Source: Hominilimicola fabiformis
GTDB lineage: Bacteria; Bacillota; Clostridia; UBA1381
Assembly (NCBI RefSeq): GCF_020687385.1
Contig: NZ_JAJEQM010000003.1
Location: 206,885 to 270,884 of the forward strand
Direction: 5' to 3'
DNA length: 64,000 bases
The notes under the pieces were generated by a model, which was not told where the DNA came from, searched no databases, and saw only the letters and a program-made list of their open reading frames with translations. The position numbers and the translations under genes were made by a program. Position 1 is the first letter of the stretch; every line of letters begins with the position of its first letter. This document shows, piece after piece, positions 26,099-33,172 of this stretch.

Positions 26099-26426
26099 AA
26101 ACGTTACGGGATATTTGGAATATAATACGAAAACAGATAAATTTCAAGCATATTTAAAGGATAGGGAAAATCCTAATCCGAGAGGTCTGTTTGGAATTTT
26201 GAAAATATCCGACGTTGTGGAGGATAGCCGTGTAAGGCTATATATAAGTGATTGCGTTGTTCCGAAAACACGAGAAAATATTGATGATATATTAAAACAT
26301 CTTGGCATGGGTGAATATAATCAGTGGGAGATTTATAAAAAGAATATGGGTGTTAACGTGAGCGATTATGCATGTATCAGATTTTATAAAAATTCCGATT
26401 CAAATGATTTTTTTTATCCGATATGA
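26064..26426 (+). CDS. partner protein of the HipA-like kinase, function unknown
   Basis: A 120-residue protein whose start at 26064 lies inside the kinase gene and has its own GGAGG site. It begins MLEIYEIVWRNENVTGYLEY and has a WEIYKKNMGVNVSDY stretch near the end. The 35-base overlap implies translational coupling with the kinase. In HipBST-type systems the kinase is split and a small protein supplies the missing N-terminal part. Whether this downstream protein plays such a part is a guess. No family is recognised. Confidence 0.6.
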   Translation: MLEIYEIVWRNENVTGYLEYNTKTDKFQAYLKDRENPNPRGLFGILKISDVVEDSRVRLYISDCVVPKTRENIDDILKHLGMGEYNQWEIYKKNMGVNVSDYACIRFYKNSDSNDFFYPI

Positions 26427-26453
26427 GATTAAATAGGAATTGAATGATATTAA

Positions 26454-26696
26454 CTATTTACTTCGTATATAAATTGAGTTTCGTGGATTCCCTGTAATTT
26501 GTTCACATTCCCACATTTCAAAGATTATATCAGGACAAAATTCCCACATTTCTAACTCCGGATTTTTTAACATACGACAAGTTTCAGAGGATGTAAAATT
26601 TCTTAATGCAGTTTGTTCATCATATCCGTATTTTTCACAAATTTGTTTAGTAATAATGGAAATGTATTTTGAAATCAAAGAAAAAATTTCACTCAT
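26454..26696 (-). CDS. DUF3791-like small protein
   Basis: An 80-residue protein from the ATG at 26696, which has AAGGAG nine bases upstream; the longer frame from 26744 lacks one. It has YGYDEQTALRNFTSSETCRM followed by LEMWEFCPDIIFEMWECE. The alternation of a helical N-terminus with an aromatic Y/F-x-S-x-x-x-x-x-L segment resembles the DUF3791 group of small accessory proteins that accompany other toxin-like genes. The assignment is from memory of the pattern and needs a profile search. Confidence 0.5.
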   Translation of the reverse strand: MSEIFSLISKYISIITKQICEKYGYDEQTALRNFTSSETCRMLKNPELEMWEFCPDIIFEMWECEQITGNPRNSIYIRSK

Positions 26697-26927
26697 TGCA
26701 ATAAACTCCTTAGTCCAAGATAAAATGTAAGCATTTTTAGACATATCAAAATATTATTTATTATAACACAAATTATAAAAAAATGGAATTGCTATTTTAA
26801 TTTTTGGATGAATTATGTGGTAAGAAAAAAGAATCGGATTATTATAAATGAGTTGAAACACGATAGCAATGTGACGGAGAAAATGACATAATAAAAAATT
26901 AATCCCACAATCATAATTGTGGGATCT

Positions 26928-27194
26928 TTAATCATAAATATCTCGCCTGTGACCTATGTTTAATAACAGAATAATAATTTTATTATCATCAATTTGTGCA
27001 AGAATACGGTAATCTCCTACACGATAACGCCATTCGCCACTTCTGTTTGCGGTTAAACCTTTGCCGTGCGAACGAGGATTTTCACAATTTTCAAGATTTT
27101 TTCTTATCCAACCTAAAATCAGTGCAGCAGTATGGCGGTCTAATTTTTTTAAATCTTTTAATGCTCGTTTTGTAAATTCGACTTTATAAATCAT
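26928..27194 (-). CDS. RelE/ParE-type toxin
   Basis: An 88-residue protein with the RelE-like fold signature: MIYKVEFTKRALKDLKKLD, then NPRSHGKGLTANRSGEWRYRVGDYRILAQI and the terminal IILLLNIGHRRDIY. Members cleave ribosome-bound mRNA or poison gyrase; the basic C-terminal GHRRDIY favours RelE/YoeB-type RNase activity. The start codon overlaps the antitoxin stop by four bases (ATGA), giving coupled translation after the antitoxin. The pair lies at the inner edge of the element beside the spoIIID junction, where it could stabilise it. Confidence 0.92.
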   Translation of the reverse strand: MIYKVEFTKRALKDLKKLDRHTAALILGWIRKNLENCENPRSHGKGLTANRSGEWRYRVGDYRILAQIDDNKIIILLLNIGHRRDIYD

Positions 27195-27412
27195 AGTAAT
27201 CCGAGTTCCTTTTCTACTTCATCAAGCGAATAGGTTACAGGGTCATCTTTATATTCGTTAATTGCCTTATTAAAAAGCTCTAAGTCGTATTCGTTTTCAA
27301 TTCGTTCCATAACTGTTTGACGAATAAGCTCTGATACGGACATTTTATTCAGTTCCGCATATTTTTTTATAAGTAAAGTATCTTCATCGTTTAATCTTAA
27401 TGATATAGTCAT
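27191..27412 (-). CDS. RelB-like antitoxin (DUF6290-type ribbon-helix-helix)
   Basis: A 73-residue protein starting MTISLRLNDEDTLLIKKYAE, with SVSELIRQTVMERIENEYD in the middle. This is a ribbon-helix-helix DNA-binding half followed by a toxin-binding tail. AGGAAG lies upstream of the ATG at 27412. A longer frame to 27538 has no start signal and runs into the attachment site, so it was rejected. It should repress its own operon and neutralise the RelE-type toxin encoded next. Confidence 0.9.
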   Translation of the reverse strand: MTISLRLNDEDTLLIKKYAELNKMSVSELIRQTVMERIENEYDLELFNKAINEYKDDPVTYSLDEVEKELGLL

Positions 27413-27518
27413 ATGAAACACTTCCTTTCTTGTATTGCATTGTATTACAAAATACGCTGATTTGTCAATAGTATTTGCAAAAATTATAAAAAAATCAGTG
27501 TGTAAATTTAGTAATCCA

Positions 27519-27668
27519 TTACCCAACATAACCGACACGGATAGCTACTACTGTATGCACGGTAGATTTACTAATATTAAAAATTTTGGCAGTTTTGCGG
27601 ACTGTGGCGTTATTTTCTACAATATACTGTGCCAATTCGACAGCCCGTTTTTCGATATAATCTTTCAT
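27519..27668 (-). CDS. spoIIID: spoIIID, N-terminal half truncated by the element
   Basis: The minus-strand ATG at 27668, with GGTGGGAGA upstream, opens MKDYIEKRAVELAQYIVENN. The frame goes on ATVRKTAKIFNISKSTVH, the conserved helix-turn-helix start of SpoIIID, a mother-cell DNA-binding regulator of sporulation. After codon 38, at the recombination core, the expected KDVTERL-type sequence is replaced by TVVAIRVGYVG and a stop, so only a 49-residue product can be made. The missing part is intact 20.6 kb away at 6770-6922. Upstream is a candidate sigma-E promoter. No point mutations or stops appear in either half, so the gene seems still functional after excision. Confidence 0.93.
   Translation of the reverse strand: MKDYIEKRAVELAQYIVENNATVRKTAKIFNISKSTVHTVVAIRVGYVG
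27533..27563. other. attachment junction at the far end (attP arm plus core)
   Basis: CGACACGGATAG (27533-27544) is the element-side arm and TGCACGGT (27556-27563) the shared core. The arm is an inverted copy (11 of 12) of the one beside the recombinase. When joined, the two arms are placed symmetrically about the CA dinucleotide at the end of the core, as expected for an attP of a serine integrase. Confidence 0.82.
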
Positions 27669-27694
27669 TCTCCCACCGACCTTTCTGTATAGCA

Positions 27695-27723
27695 TATATA
27701 TGAAAAATCGGTGTAATTTATGA
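27695..27723 (-). promoter_or_regulatory. candidate sigma-E (mother-cell) promoter of spoIIID
   Basis: Minus strand: TCATAAA (-35), 14 bases, CATATATA (-10), about 27 bases from the spoIIID ATG. This resembles the sigma-E pattern (kmATAtt, 13-14 bases, CATAcaaT) more than sigma-A. It fits transcription in the mother cell, where SpoIIID normally acts. The region is AT-rich, so chance is possible. Confidence 0.4.
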
Positions 27724-27754
27724 GATTAAACCATCACCAACAATCTTATTTTTC

Positions 27755-27783
27755 TTGACAAAATATTTAACATTACTTATAAT
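27755..27783 (+). promoter_or_regulatory. consensus promoter of the MATE leader
   Basis: TTGACA (27755-27760), 17 bases and TATAAT (27778-27783), 239 bases before the MATE start, so the transcript has a long leader. Confidence 0.8.
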
Positions 27784-27789
27784 AGTATT

Positions 27790-27996
27790 ATTGACTGTTT
27801 ATAAAGTATTAAGGAGAAAGAAATGAAACTTTAAACAACGTTATGCAAGGTTTATCGGACGCTATCGGTGCGTGAGATTCATCGGGTGAACGGCTGTTGA
27901 CGACTGCGTGGAACAACGCAAACAAGGCAAGAAAATTGAATTTTTATATGACAAAAACGCATAATGTGTAAAGGCTGTATTTGTGTACAGCCTTTT
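27790..27996 (+). promoter_or_regulatory. structured leader with terminator ahead of the MATE gene (riboswitch/attenuator candidate)
   Basis: About 207 bases from the expected transcription start. It contains AAGGAG followed by a three-codon frame (MKL, 27823), a GC-richer segment able to form several short hairpins (27860-27925), and a clear intrinsic terminator AAAGGCTGTA/TACAGCCTTT (27970-27995) ending 26 bases before the GTG. A guanidine-IV (mepA-motif) riboswitch is the class I would test first, since it controls MATE pumps in Clostridia, but I could not match its consensus by eye. Confidence 0.45.
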
Positions 27997-28021
27997 ATAA
28001 TTTTAGAAGGAGTTTTGAATT

Positions 28022-29347
28022 GTGAAATCAAAACAAGATTTGACGGTAGGAAACATAAATAAAAAACTTTGGGCATTTGCGATACCGCTTATGCTCGGTA
28101 ACGTAATGCAGCAGTTTTACAACTTAGTCGATACATGGGTAGTAGGAAAATACATAGGCGACAATGCTTTGGCGGCGGTCGGTTCGTCATATTCACTGAT
28201 GACATTTTTAACATCGGTGATTTTGGGATTGTGTCTTGGTAGCAGTGCATTTTTTTCAATAACATTCGGCGAAAAAAATATAAAACGACTGAAAAACGGA
28301 ATGTTTATTTCGTTTGTTATGATAGGAATATTTTCACTCATACTGACATTTGCGTCATTTTACCTTTGTGGCCGGATTATGAAAATACTTCAAGTGCCGT
28401 ATGACATTCAAGGTATAATGAGCGAATATTTGAAGTGGATATTTGTAGGCATTTTCGCGACATTCCTATACAACTATTTTTCTAATCTTCTGCGAGGAAT
28501 AGGCAATTCCGTAATTCCGCTTGTGTTTTTGTGCATATCTGTGATACTTAATATCGGTCTTGATTTGTACTTTGTTTTGGTATTAAAGCAAGGCATACGC
28601 GGTGCGGCGATTGCAACCGTAATATCGCAGTATATTTCGGGTATCGGACTTATGATATATGTGTACATTCGTTATCCCGAACTTCGATTAAAATATGAAG
28701 ATACAAAGTTTGTAAAACGTACGGCATACGACATAGCAATACTGTCGGGAATGACGTGTCTGCAACAGTCTGTAATGAATTTCGGCATACTTATGGTACA
28801 GGGGATTGTAAACAGTTTCGGTACACAAATTATGGCGGCGTTTGCCGTTTCTGTGAAAATCGACACCATTGCATATATGCCTGTACAGGATTTCGGAAAT
28901 GCGTTTTCAACGTTTATTGCACAAAATTTCGGTGCGGGCAAGTATGACAGAATAAAAGACGGAATTAAAAAAGCACTCAAAAGTGTTGTACTGTTCTGTA
29001 TTTTTATCAGTGCGATTGTGTTTATTTTCGCAAAACCGCTTATGATGATATTTGTAAATGCCGAAAGCACGGAGATTATAAACATCGGCGTACAGTATTT
29101 GCGTATAGAGGGTGCTTGCTATATCGGCATAGGTATTTTGTTTATGCTTTACGGATATTACAGAGCTATAAATAAACCGAGTATGTCTGTTGTGCTTACG
29201 GTTATTTCTTTGGGAATAAGAGTAGTGCTTGCGTATGTTTTGTCTCGTGTTATCGGTGTAGTCGGTATTTGGTGGTCAATTCCGATTGGTTGGTTTATCG
29301 CGGATGCGGTCGGAATTTGTTTTTATTTATTTAAGTTTGACAGGTAA
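28022..29347 (+). CDS. MATE-family multidrug efflux transporter
   Basis: A 441-residue membrane protein of the DinF/NorM-like MATE family with about 12 hydrophobic helices. The N-terminus has the family signature IPLMLGNVMQQFYNLVDTWVVGKYIG and ALAAVGSSY; the second half repeats it (MAAFAVSVKIDTIAYMPVQDFGNAFSTFIAQNFGAGK). It exports cationic drugs or metabolites in exchange for Na+ or H+. The start is a GTG with AAGGAG about ten bases upstream. It is the first gene outside the element and is preceded by an attenuator-like leader, so expression is probably controlled by premature termination. Confidence 0.92.
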   Translation: MKSKQDLTVGNINKKLWAFAIPLMLGNVMQQFYNLVDTWVVGKYIGDNALAAVGSSYSLMTFLTSVILGLCLGSSAFFSITFGEKNIKRLKNGMFISFVMIGIFSLILTFASFYLCGRIMKILQVPYDIQGIMSEYLKWIFVGIFATFLYNYFSNLLRGIGNSVIPLVFLCISVILNIGLDLYFVLVLKQGIRGAAIATVISQYISGIGLMIYVYIRYPELRLKYEDTKFVKRTAYDIAILSGMTCLQQSVMNFGILMVQGIVNSFGTQIMAAFAVSVKIDTIAYMPVQDFGNAFSTFIAQNFGAGKYDRIKDGIKKALKSVVLFCIFISAIVFIFAKPLMMIFVNAESTEIINIGVQYLRIEGACYIGIGILFMLYGYYRAINKPSMSVVLTVISLGIRVVLAYVLSRVIGVVGIWWSIPIGWFIADAVGICFYLFKFDR

Positions 29348-29391
29348 TATTTTGTGAGATATAATTATATATAAGATTAGTTAGCGGTTGA

Positions 29392-29592
29392 ATTTGCGTG
29401 TTCGGTGGCTTTGACAACAGAAAAAACGGCGTTTTATACAGCGGTACGCTTGATGAAATCAAATCGGAAACAATAAAACTTATAAATACGGTCGGAAAAA
29501 AAGGTACAATACTGGGGGCGGATTGTACGTTGTCAAATGATATTGATTTGTCACACATAAAATGCGTGGCGGATACTGCAAGAAATATATAA
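29392..29592 (+). pseudogene. C-terminal remnant of a uroporphyrinogen decarboxylase/methyltransferase-family protein
   Basis: A frame of 66 codons without a supported start reads YSGTLDEIKSETIKLINTVG, then KKGTILGADCTLSNDIDLSHIK and CVADTAR. This is the C-terminal strand-helix of the UroD/MtaA fold, where GxxxLGxGCTL...I..(A/C)V..AR is conserved. The N-terminal 250-300 residues are absent. A stop lies just before it. It partly overlaps the out-of-frame upstream region of the next gene. Confidence 0.65.
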
Positions 29593-29615
29593 GACGAAAA
29601 ACGGGGTATATAAAT

Positions 29616-31217
29616 ATGTGGAAGATAAGGGATTTAAAGAAAAAGGCAAGGGGAACTTTTAAGCGGAATTATGTCGGCATTGTTATAACGTGCTTTATCG
29701 CGGCCGTTGTTATGGGCAGCTTTATTAACCCGCTAAAAGAAGTGAGGACAATAAAAGACACTTATTTCGACCAGCTTAACGGAACGGTGCTTTTTGCGGA
29801 AAATCACAATTCCGATATGTCGAATACGGAAGTTGTCGATAACTTTTTAGGCAAGAGCGGTGAGGAAAGTGAAAGAGCACAGCATTGGACAAGAGGTGTA
29901 CTGTCGGTGTTTGCGAAGAATACCGAGGGTGCAGGTAACTTTGTTTACGGTGTTTTAAATTCGATAAATCAAATTGTGTTTAACGACCGAGTGAGTGCCG
30001 GTGTTACTATTGCAATCGGCTCGTTGATTTATTTGCTTATAGCCATTCTTTTTACGAAGGTTTTGCTTATCGGACTGTATCGGTATTTGCTTGAAATTCG
30101 AGTCTACACAGGCACGAGAATTTCGCGAATATTGTTTCCGTGGTCTGTAAAAAAGGCACTGCATATTGCATGGGTTATGTTTGTAAGAAGTGTGTATTCA
30201 CTTTTATGGTGCTTAACGATAGTCGGCGGATTTATTAAGATTTATTCATATAAACTTGTACCGATGATTATTGCGGAAAATCCCGAATTGAGTGCAAAAG
30301 AGGCTATAAAACTTTCTGAAGATATGATGAAAGGGTATAAGTGGAGAGCATTTTTGATTGATTTGTCATTTATCGGTTGGGATATATTGAATATACTTAC
30401 ACTTCAGATTTTGGGCGTATTTTTCCTTGAACCGTATAAACGTATGACGACAGTTGAACTTTATATGACGTTGCGTGAAAAAGCAAAGGAAAGAGATATT
30501 GAAAATGCGGACAGGCTGTGCGATAAATTGCTTGAAAGTGAAGTGACAAGCGGAATATATCCTATTAATGAATACTTCATAACAGTGCCTAAGGGCAAGA
30601 AGTGGATACTGGAAGATTATGAACGTGATTACGGATTATCGTCATTGATACTGATATTTTTCACATTTGCAATGATAGGTTGGTTGTGGGAAGTGTTATT
30701 GTTCCTGTTTACAAGAGGTGAATTTATCAACAGAGGTACTTCACATGGACCGTGGCTGCCGATTTACGGCGTAGGCGGTACGGTTGTACTGATTGTGTTA
30801 AAAAAATTCAGAAACAAACCGTGGCTGACATTCCTTTTGTCAATGGTGCTGTGCGGTGTAATAGAGTATTTTACATCGCTTATACTTGAAAAAGTTCAGG
30901 GTATGCGTTGGTGGGATTACAGCGGATATTTTATGAATTTTCAAGGCAGAATTTGCCTTGAGGGATTGGCTGTGTTTGCACTCGGCGGTTGTGCGGCGGT
31001 GTACCTTGTAGCACCGTCACTTGACCATCTGTTTTGCAAAATTCCTATGAAAATTAAGAAGATTATATGTGTCGTACTTGTAGTCCTGTTTGTCGTGGAT
31101 ATGGCGTATTCGGCATTTGTGCCGAATATCGGCGAGGGTATAACGGATAATGATGTGGCGAGAATAGAAATTAAAAAATCCGACGTATTGATTGCGTCGG
31201 ATTTTTTGTTGATTTGA
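29616..31217 (+). CDS. DUF975-like plus CmpB-type (PF06541) membrane fusion protein
   Basis: A 533-residue integral membrane protein. Residues about 1-290 resemble DUF975 proteins (MWKIRDLKKKARGTFKRNYV, then several helices). Residues about 340-500 match the 'putative ABC transporter permease' CmpB family (MIGWLWEVLLFLF, RGTSHGPWLPIYGVGG, VQGMRWWDYSGYF). The function of either family is not known. The ATG at 29616 is preferred to one at 29562, which lies in the UroD remnant. The last 15 codons are formed by a rho-independent terminator, so the natural stop may have been lost and the tail added. Confidence 0.8.
   Translation: MWKIRDLKKKARGTFKRNYVGIVITCFIAAVVMGSFINPLKEVRTIKDTYFDQLNGTVLFAENHNSDMSNTEVVDNFLGKSGEESERAQHWTRGVLSVFAKNTEGAGNFVYGVLNSINQIVFNDRVSAGVTIAIGSLIYLLIAILFTKVLLIGLYRYLLEIRVYTGTRISRILFPWSVKKALHIAWVMFVRSVYSLLWCLTIVGGFIKIYSYKLVPMIIAENPELSAKEAIKLSEDMMKGYKWRAFLIDLSFIGWDILNILTLQILGVFFLEPYKRMTTVELYMTLREKAKERDIENADRLCDKLLESEVTSGIYPINEYFITVPKGKKWILEDYERDYGLSSLILIFFTFAMIGWLWEVLLFLFTRGEFINRGTSHGPWLPIYGVGGTVVLIVLKKFRNKPWLTFLLSMVLCGVIEYFTSLILEKVQGMRWWDYSGYFMNFQGRICLEGLAVFALGGCAAVYLVAPSLDHLFCKIPMKIKKIICVVLVVLFVVDMAYSAFVPNIGEGITDNDVARIEIKKSDVLIASDFLLI
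31173..31207 (+). terminator. intrinsic terminator lying inside the 3' end of a coding region
   Basis: AAAAAATCCGACG (31173-31185) pairs exactly with CGTCGGATTTTTT (31195-31207), a 13-bp stem with a T-run. It is within the last codons of the DUF975/CmpB gene. Confidence 0.85.
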
Positions 31218-31256
31218 TTTTTGGAGCTGTTGACGTTTCGTTTGCGGGCTTTTTGT

Positions 31257-33164
31257 TTAGAAGAATATAACAAGCGAGACGGTGAACATATCGTTTGAAT
31301 TTGAAACGTTCATAACGCCGTGATACTTGTCAACAACGGCATTAACCGATTCAAGTCCCAAGCCGTGCATACCCTTTTTAAACGACAGGAATTTTGAACC
31401 GATTTTCTTAACGGTGCCGTCAAACGTATTTTTTAAATCTAAAATCAATTTGTTTTCATCAGCGGTACAATTCAGTACAATTTTTCTGTTTTTAAGCGGT
31501 GCTTTTGAACAAGCCTCCATAGCATTTTCGACAAGATTACCGACCAAAATACTAAAATCAATATCACTCATAGGCAGTCCGTTAGGGACTGACACCGAGG
31601 TTTTAAAGTCGATAGAATTTTTGGCCGATGAAGAAACATAGAAGTGGAGCAGAGCGTTAAGCGTAAGATTTTCGCAGAAAAACAGCGGTACTGTGTCATT
31701 TGTTTCGCTTGAATATTCTTTGAGGTATTCTGCAATTTTATCAAATTGACGATTATTTGCAAAGTCGCTTATTACTCTGAAATGCTGACGCATATCGTGG
31801 CGGAGCTTTCGTGTTTCTTCGATTTGTTCGGTTATGTGGACATAGTTTTCCTTGTAAAGATTTATCTGACGTTCCATAAGTCGTCGTTCGTCATCGAGAA
31901 CAATATTTCGTCTGTAATTATCTATAATACTTGCCCAGTATACAAAGTACAGACAGCCCAAAATCGTAAGTATACCTATTTCAACCGACTGGTCGGTGTA
32001 AATCGAATCATAAAGCGGTTGAATAATGTAAAGTAATAACGATACAGCAAAGCAAACATTGCCGAACAGAAAAATTCTGCCGTATTTTATATCATTAAAG
32101 ACCGCATAAGTGCCTATTGCGACAAGATAAATTGCGGCTAACCACTCAAACACATTGCATAGGGTTGAAAGGAAGGTACATAACGGTGCACTTAAATAAG
32201 GTGTAAATATACCGTATACAAATGCGATTGCACAGAATACCGAACCGCATATTTCGGAAATACTGCTTACGTTTTTATTCAAATTGCAGAGCCTGTTTTG
32301 GAGCATTATAACCATCAAATACACAAAGTACGTGCAAAAATACTCAAATACATATGAAAAATTACCGCCCATGGAGAAACACAAATTGATCAGCGGATGA
32401 TTTAGGTAAACGGCATATGTAAGGCACATAAAGAAGAACATATACGAATAATTGCTTTTGCCGCTAAGTGCGAGAATAAGCGAGAATAGTGCACCGAAGA
32501 ATATCAATGTCATGATAAAGTTGTTTATCAGAAATTTAAATGCTCTGGTGATATTAATTGAATACGGTTTACCGAGTGTCGGCGGTGACGTAATTCCTGC
32601 TCTAATGCCGGATGCGTCCTTGACGGCGATTGTTATATATGTTTCGCCGGAGGCATTGAAAAATGTGCAGCGGTTTTGTATTTGTGCTTTGTAATTATGT
32701 GTATCGCCGACCTTTAAATGCAGTTTGTCGTTGATGTACAGTTCATATGCTGAGTAAACCTGAGGCATTTCAAGTGCGTAAAAACCCTCTTTTTCGGGGA
32801 AGTTTATTTTCATTCTGTATGTTCCGATAAAGATATTGTTTTTTGTTTGGCTTGTGTACGCTGACTCAGTATCGCCGATTGAAATATATTTCATATTCGG
32901 AAGTGAAGTTTGATTTTTAAAATATGTCGGAGTGAGAAGTGCGTCTTCGTAAAATTCCCAATCCTTTATAAGAAAGTGAAACGAATTGCTGTCAATTTCC
33001 TCTTGCGAAAGCGTCAATACGCCTTTTTCGGGCTGGAGCTTGCTGTATGTATATTTGTTATTGAAAATATATAAAAATTCTGTAGTCAAAGAGATAAGAA
33101 CTATTGCGATAATAAAAATTACTGCAATAGTCTTAACGCGTTGCTTATTTTCCATAGTAATCAT
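31257..33164 (-). CDS. GHKL-type sensor histidine kinase with 7TM sensor
   Basis: A 635-residue membrane kinase. One N-terminal helix (about 10-32), an extracellular domain (about 35-205) resembling 7TMR-DISM sensors, seven or so helices (about 210-420), a short coiled coil, and a C-terminal GHKL ATPase follow. The phospho-acceptor region is RKLRHDMRQHF (His about 456), the N-box NLVENAMEACSK and the G-box MHGLGLESVNAVV, as in AgrC/LytS-like HPK10 kinases. It is nine bases after the LytTR regulator gene, so the two form a pair. No AgrB/AgrD peptide genes are beside it, so the signal is unlikely to be a classical autoinducing peptide. Confidence 0.9.
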   Translation of the reverse strand: MITMENKQRVKTIAVIFIIAIVLISLTTEFLYIFNNKYTYSKLQPEKGVLTLSQEEIDSNSFHFLIKDWEFYEDALLTPTYFKNQTSLPNMKYISIGDTESAYTSQTKNNIFIGTYRMKINFPEKEGFYALEMPQVYSAYELYINDKLHLKVGDTHNYKAQIQNRCTFFNASGETYITIAVKDASGIRAGITSPPTLGKPYSINITRAFKFLINNFIMTLIFFGALFSLILALSGKSNYSYMFFFMCLTYAVYLNHPLINLCFSMGGNFSYVFEYFCTYFVYLMVIMLQNRLCNLNKNVSSISEICGSVFCAIAFVYGIFTPYLSAPLCTFLSTLCNVFEWLAAIYLVAIGTYAVFNDIKYGRIFLFGNVCFAVSLLLYIIQPLYDSIYTDQSVEIGILTILGCLYFVYWASIIDNYRRNIVLDDERRLMERQINLYKENYVHITEQIEETRKLRHDMRQHFRVISDFANNRQFDKIAEYLKEYSSETNDTVPLFFCENLTLNALLHFYVSSSAKNSIDFKTSVSVPNGLPMSDIDFSILVGNLVENAMEACSKAPLKNRKIVLNCTADENKLILDLKNTFDGTVKKIGSKFLSFKKGMHGLGLESVNAVVDKYHGVMNVSNSNDMFTVSLVIFF

Positions 33165-33172
33165 AGTGACCT

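Larger units (their letters stand above)
6915..27563. mobile_element. 20.6-kb serine-recombinase element inserted in spoIIID (skin-like intervening element)
   Basis: The boundaries are defined by the repeated core ACCGTGCA (minus-strand sense) at 6915-6922 and 27,556-27,563, which divides spoIIID after codon 38. The distance between cores is 20,641 bp. Contents: large serine recombinase, helix-turn-helix excisionase-like protein, replication-initiator-like protein, redox cassette, DUF960 and small proteins, Fic, AraC-GH43-esterase cluster, HipA-like kinase, RelBE-type module. I see no conjugation or phage structural genes, so it is a mobilisable, passive or composite island. Precise excision would restore the spoIIID frame without any scar. 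Confidence 0.9.

Noticed and set aside
27412..27538. Longer start for the RelB-like antitoxin
   Set aside because: The extra 42 residues run from the attachment region without start signals; the ribbon-helix-helix begins at MTISLRL with AGGAAG upstream.
27823..27957. Gene remnant in the MATE leader (a frame reading GLSDAIGA, stop, DSSGERLLTTAW)
   Set aside because: Interrupted by a stop and not similar to a known protein; a structured leader explains the interval better.
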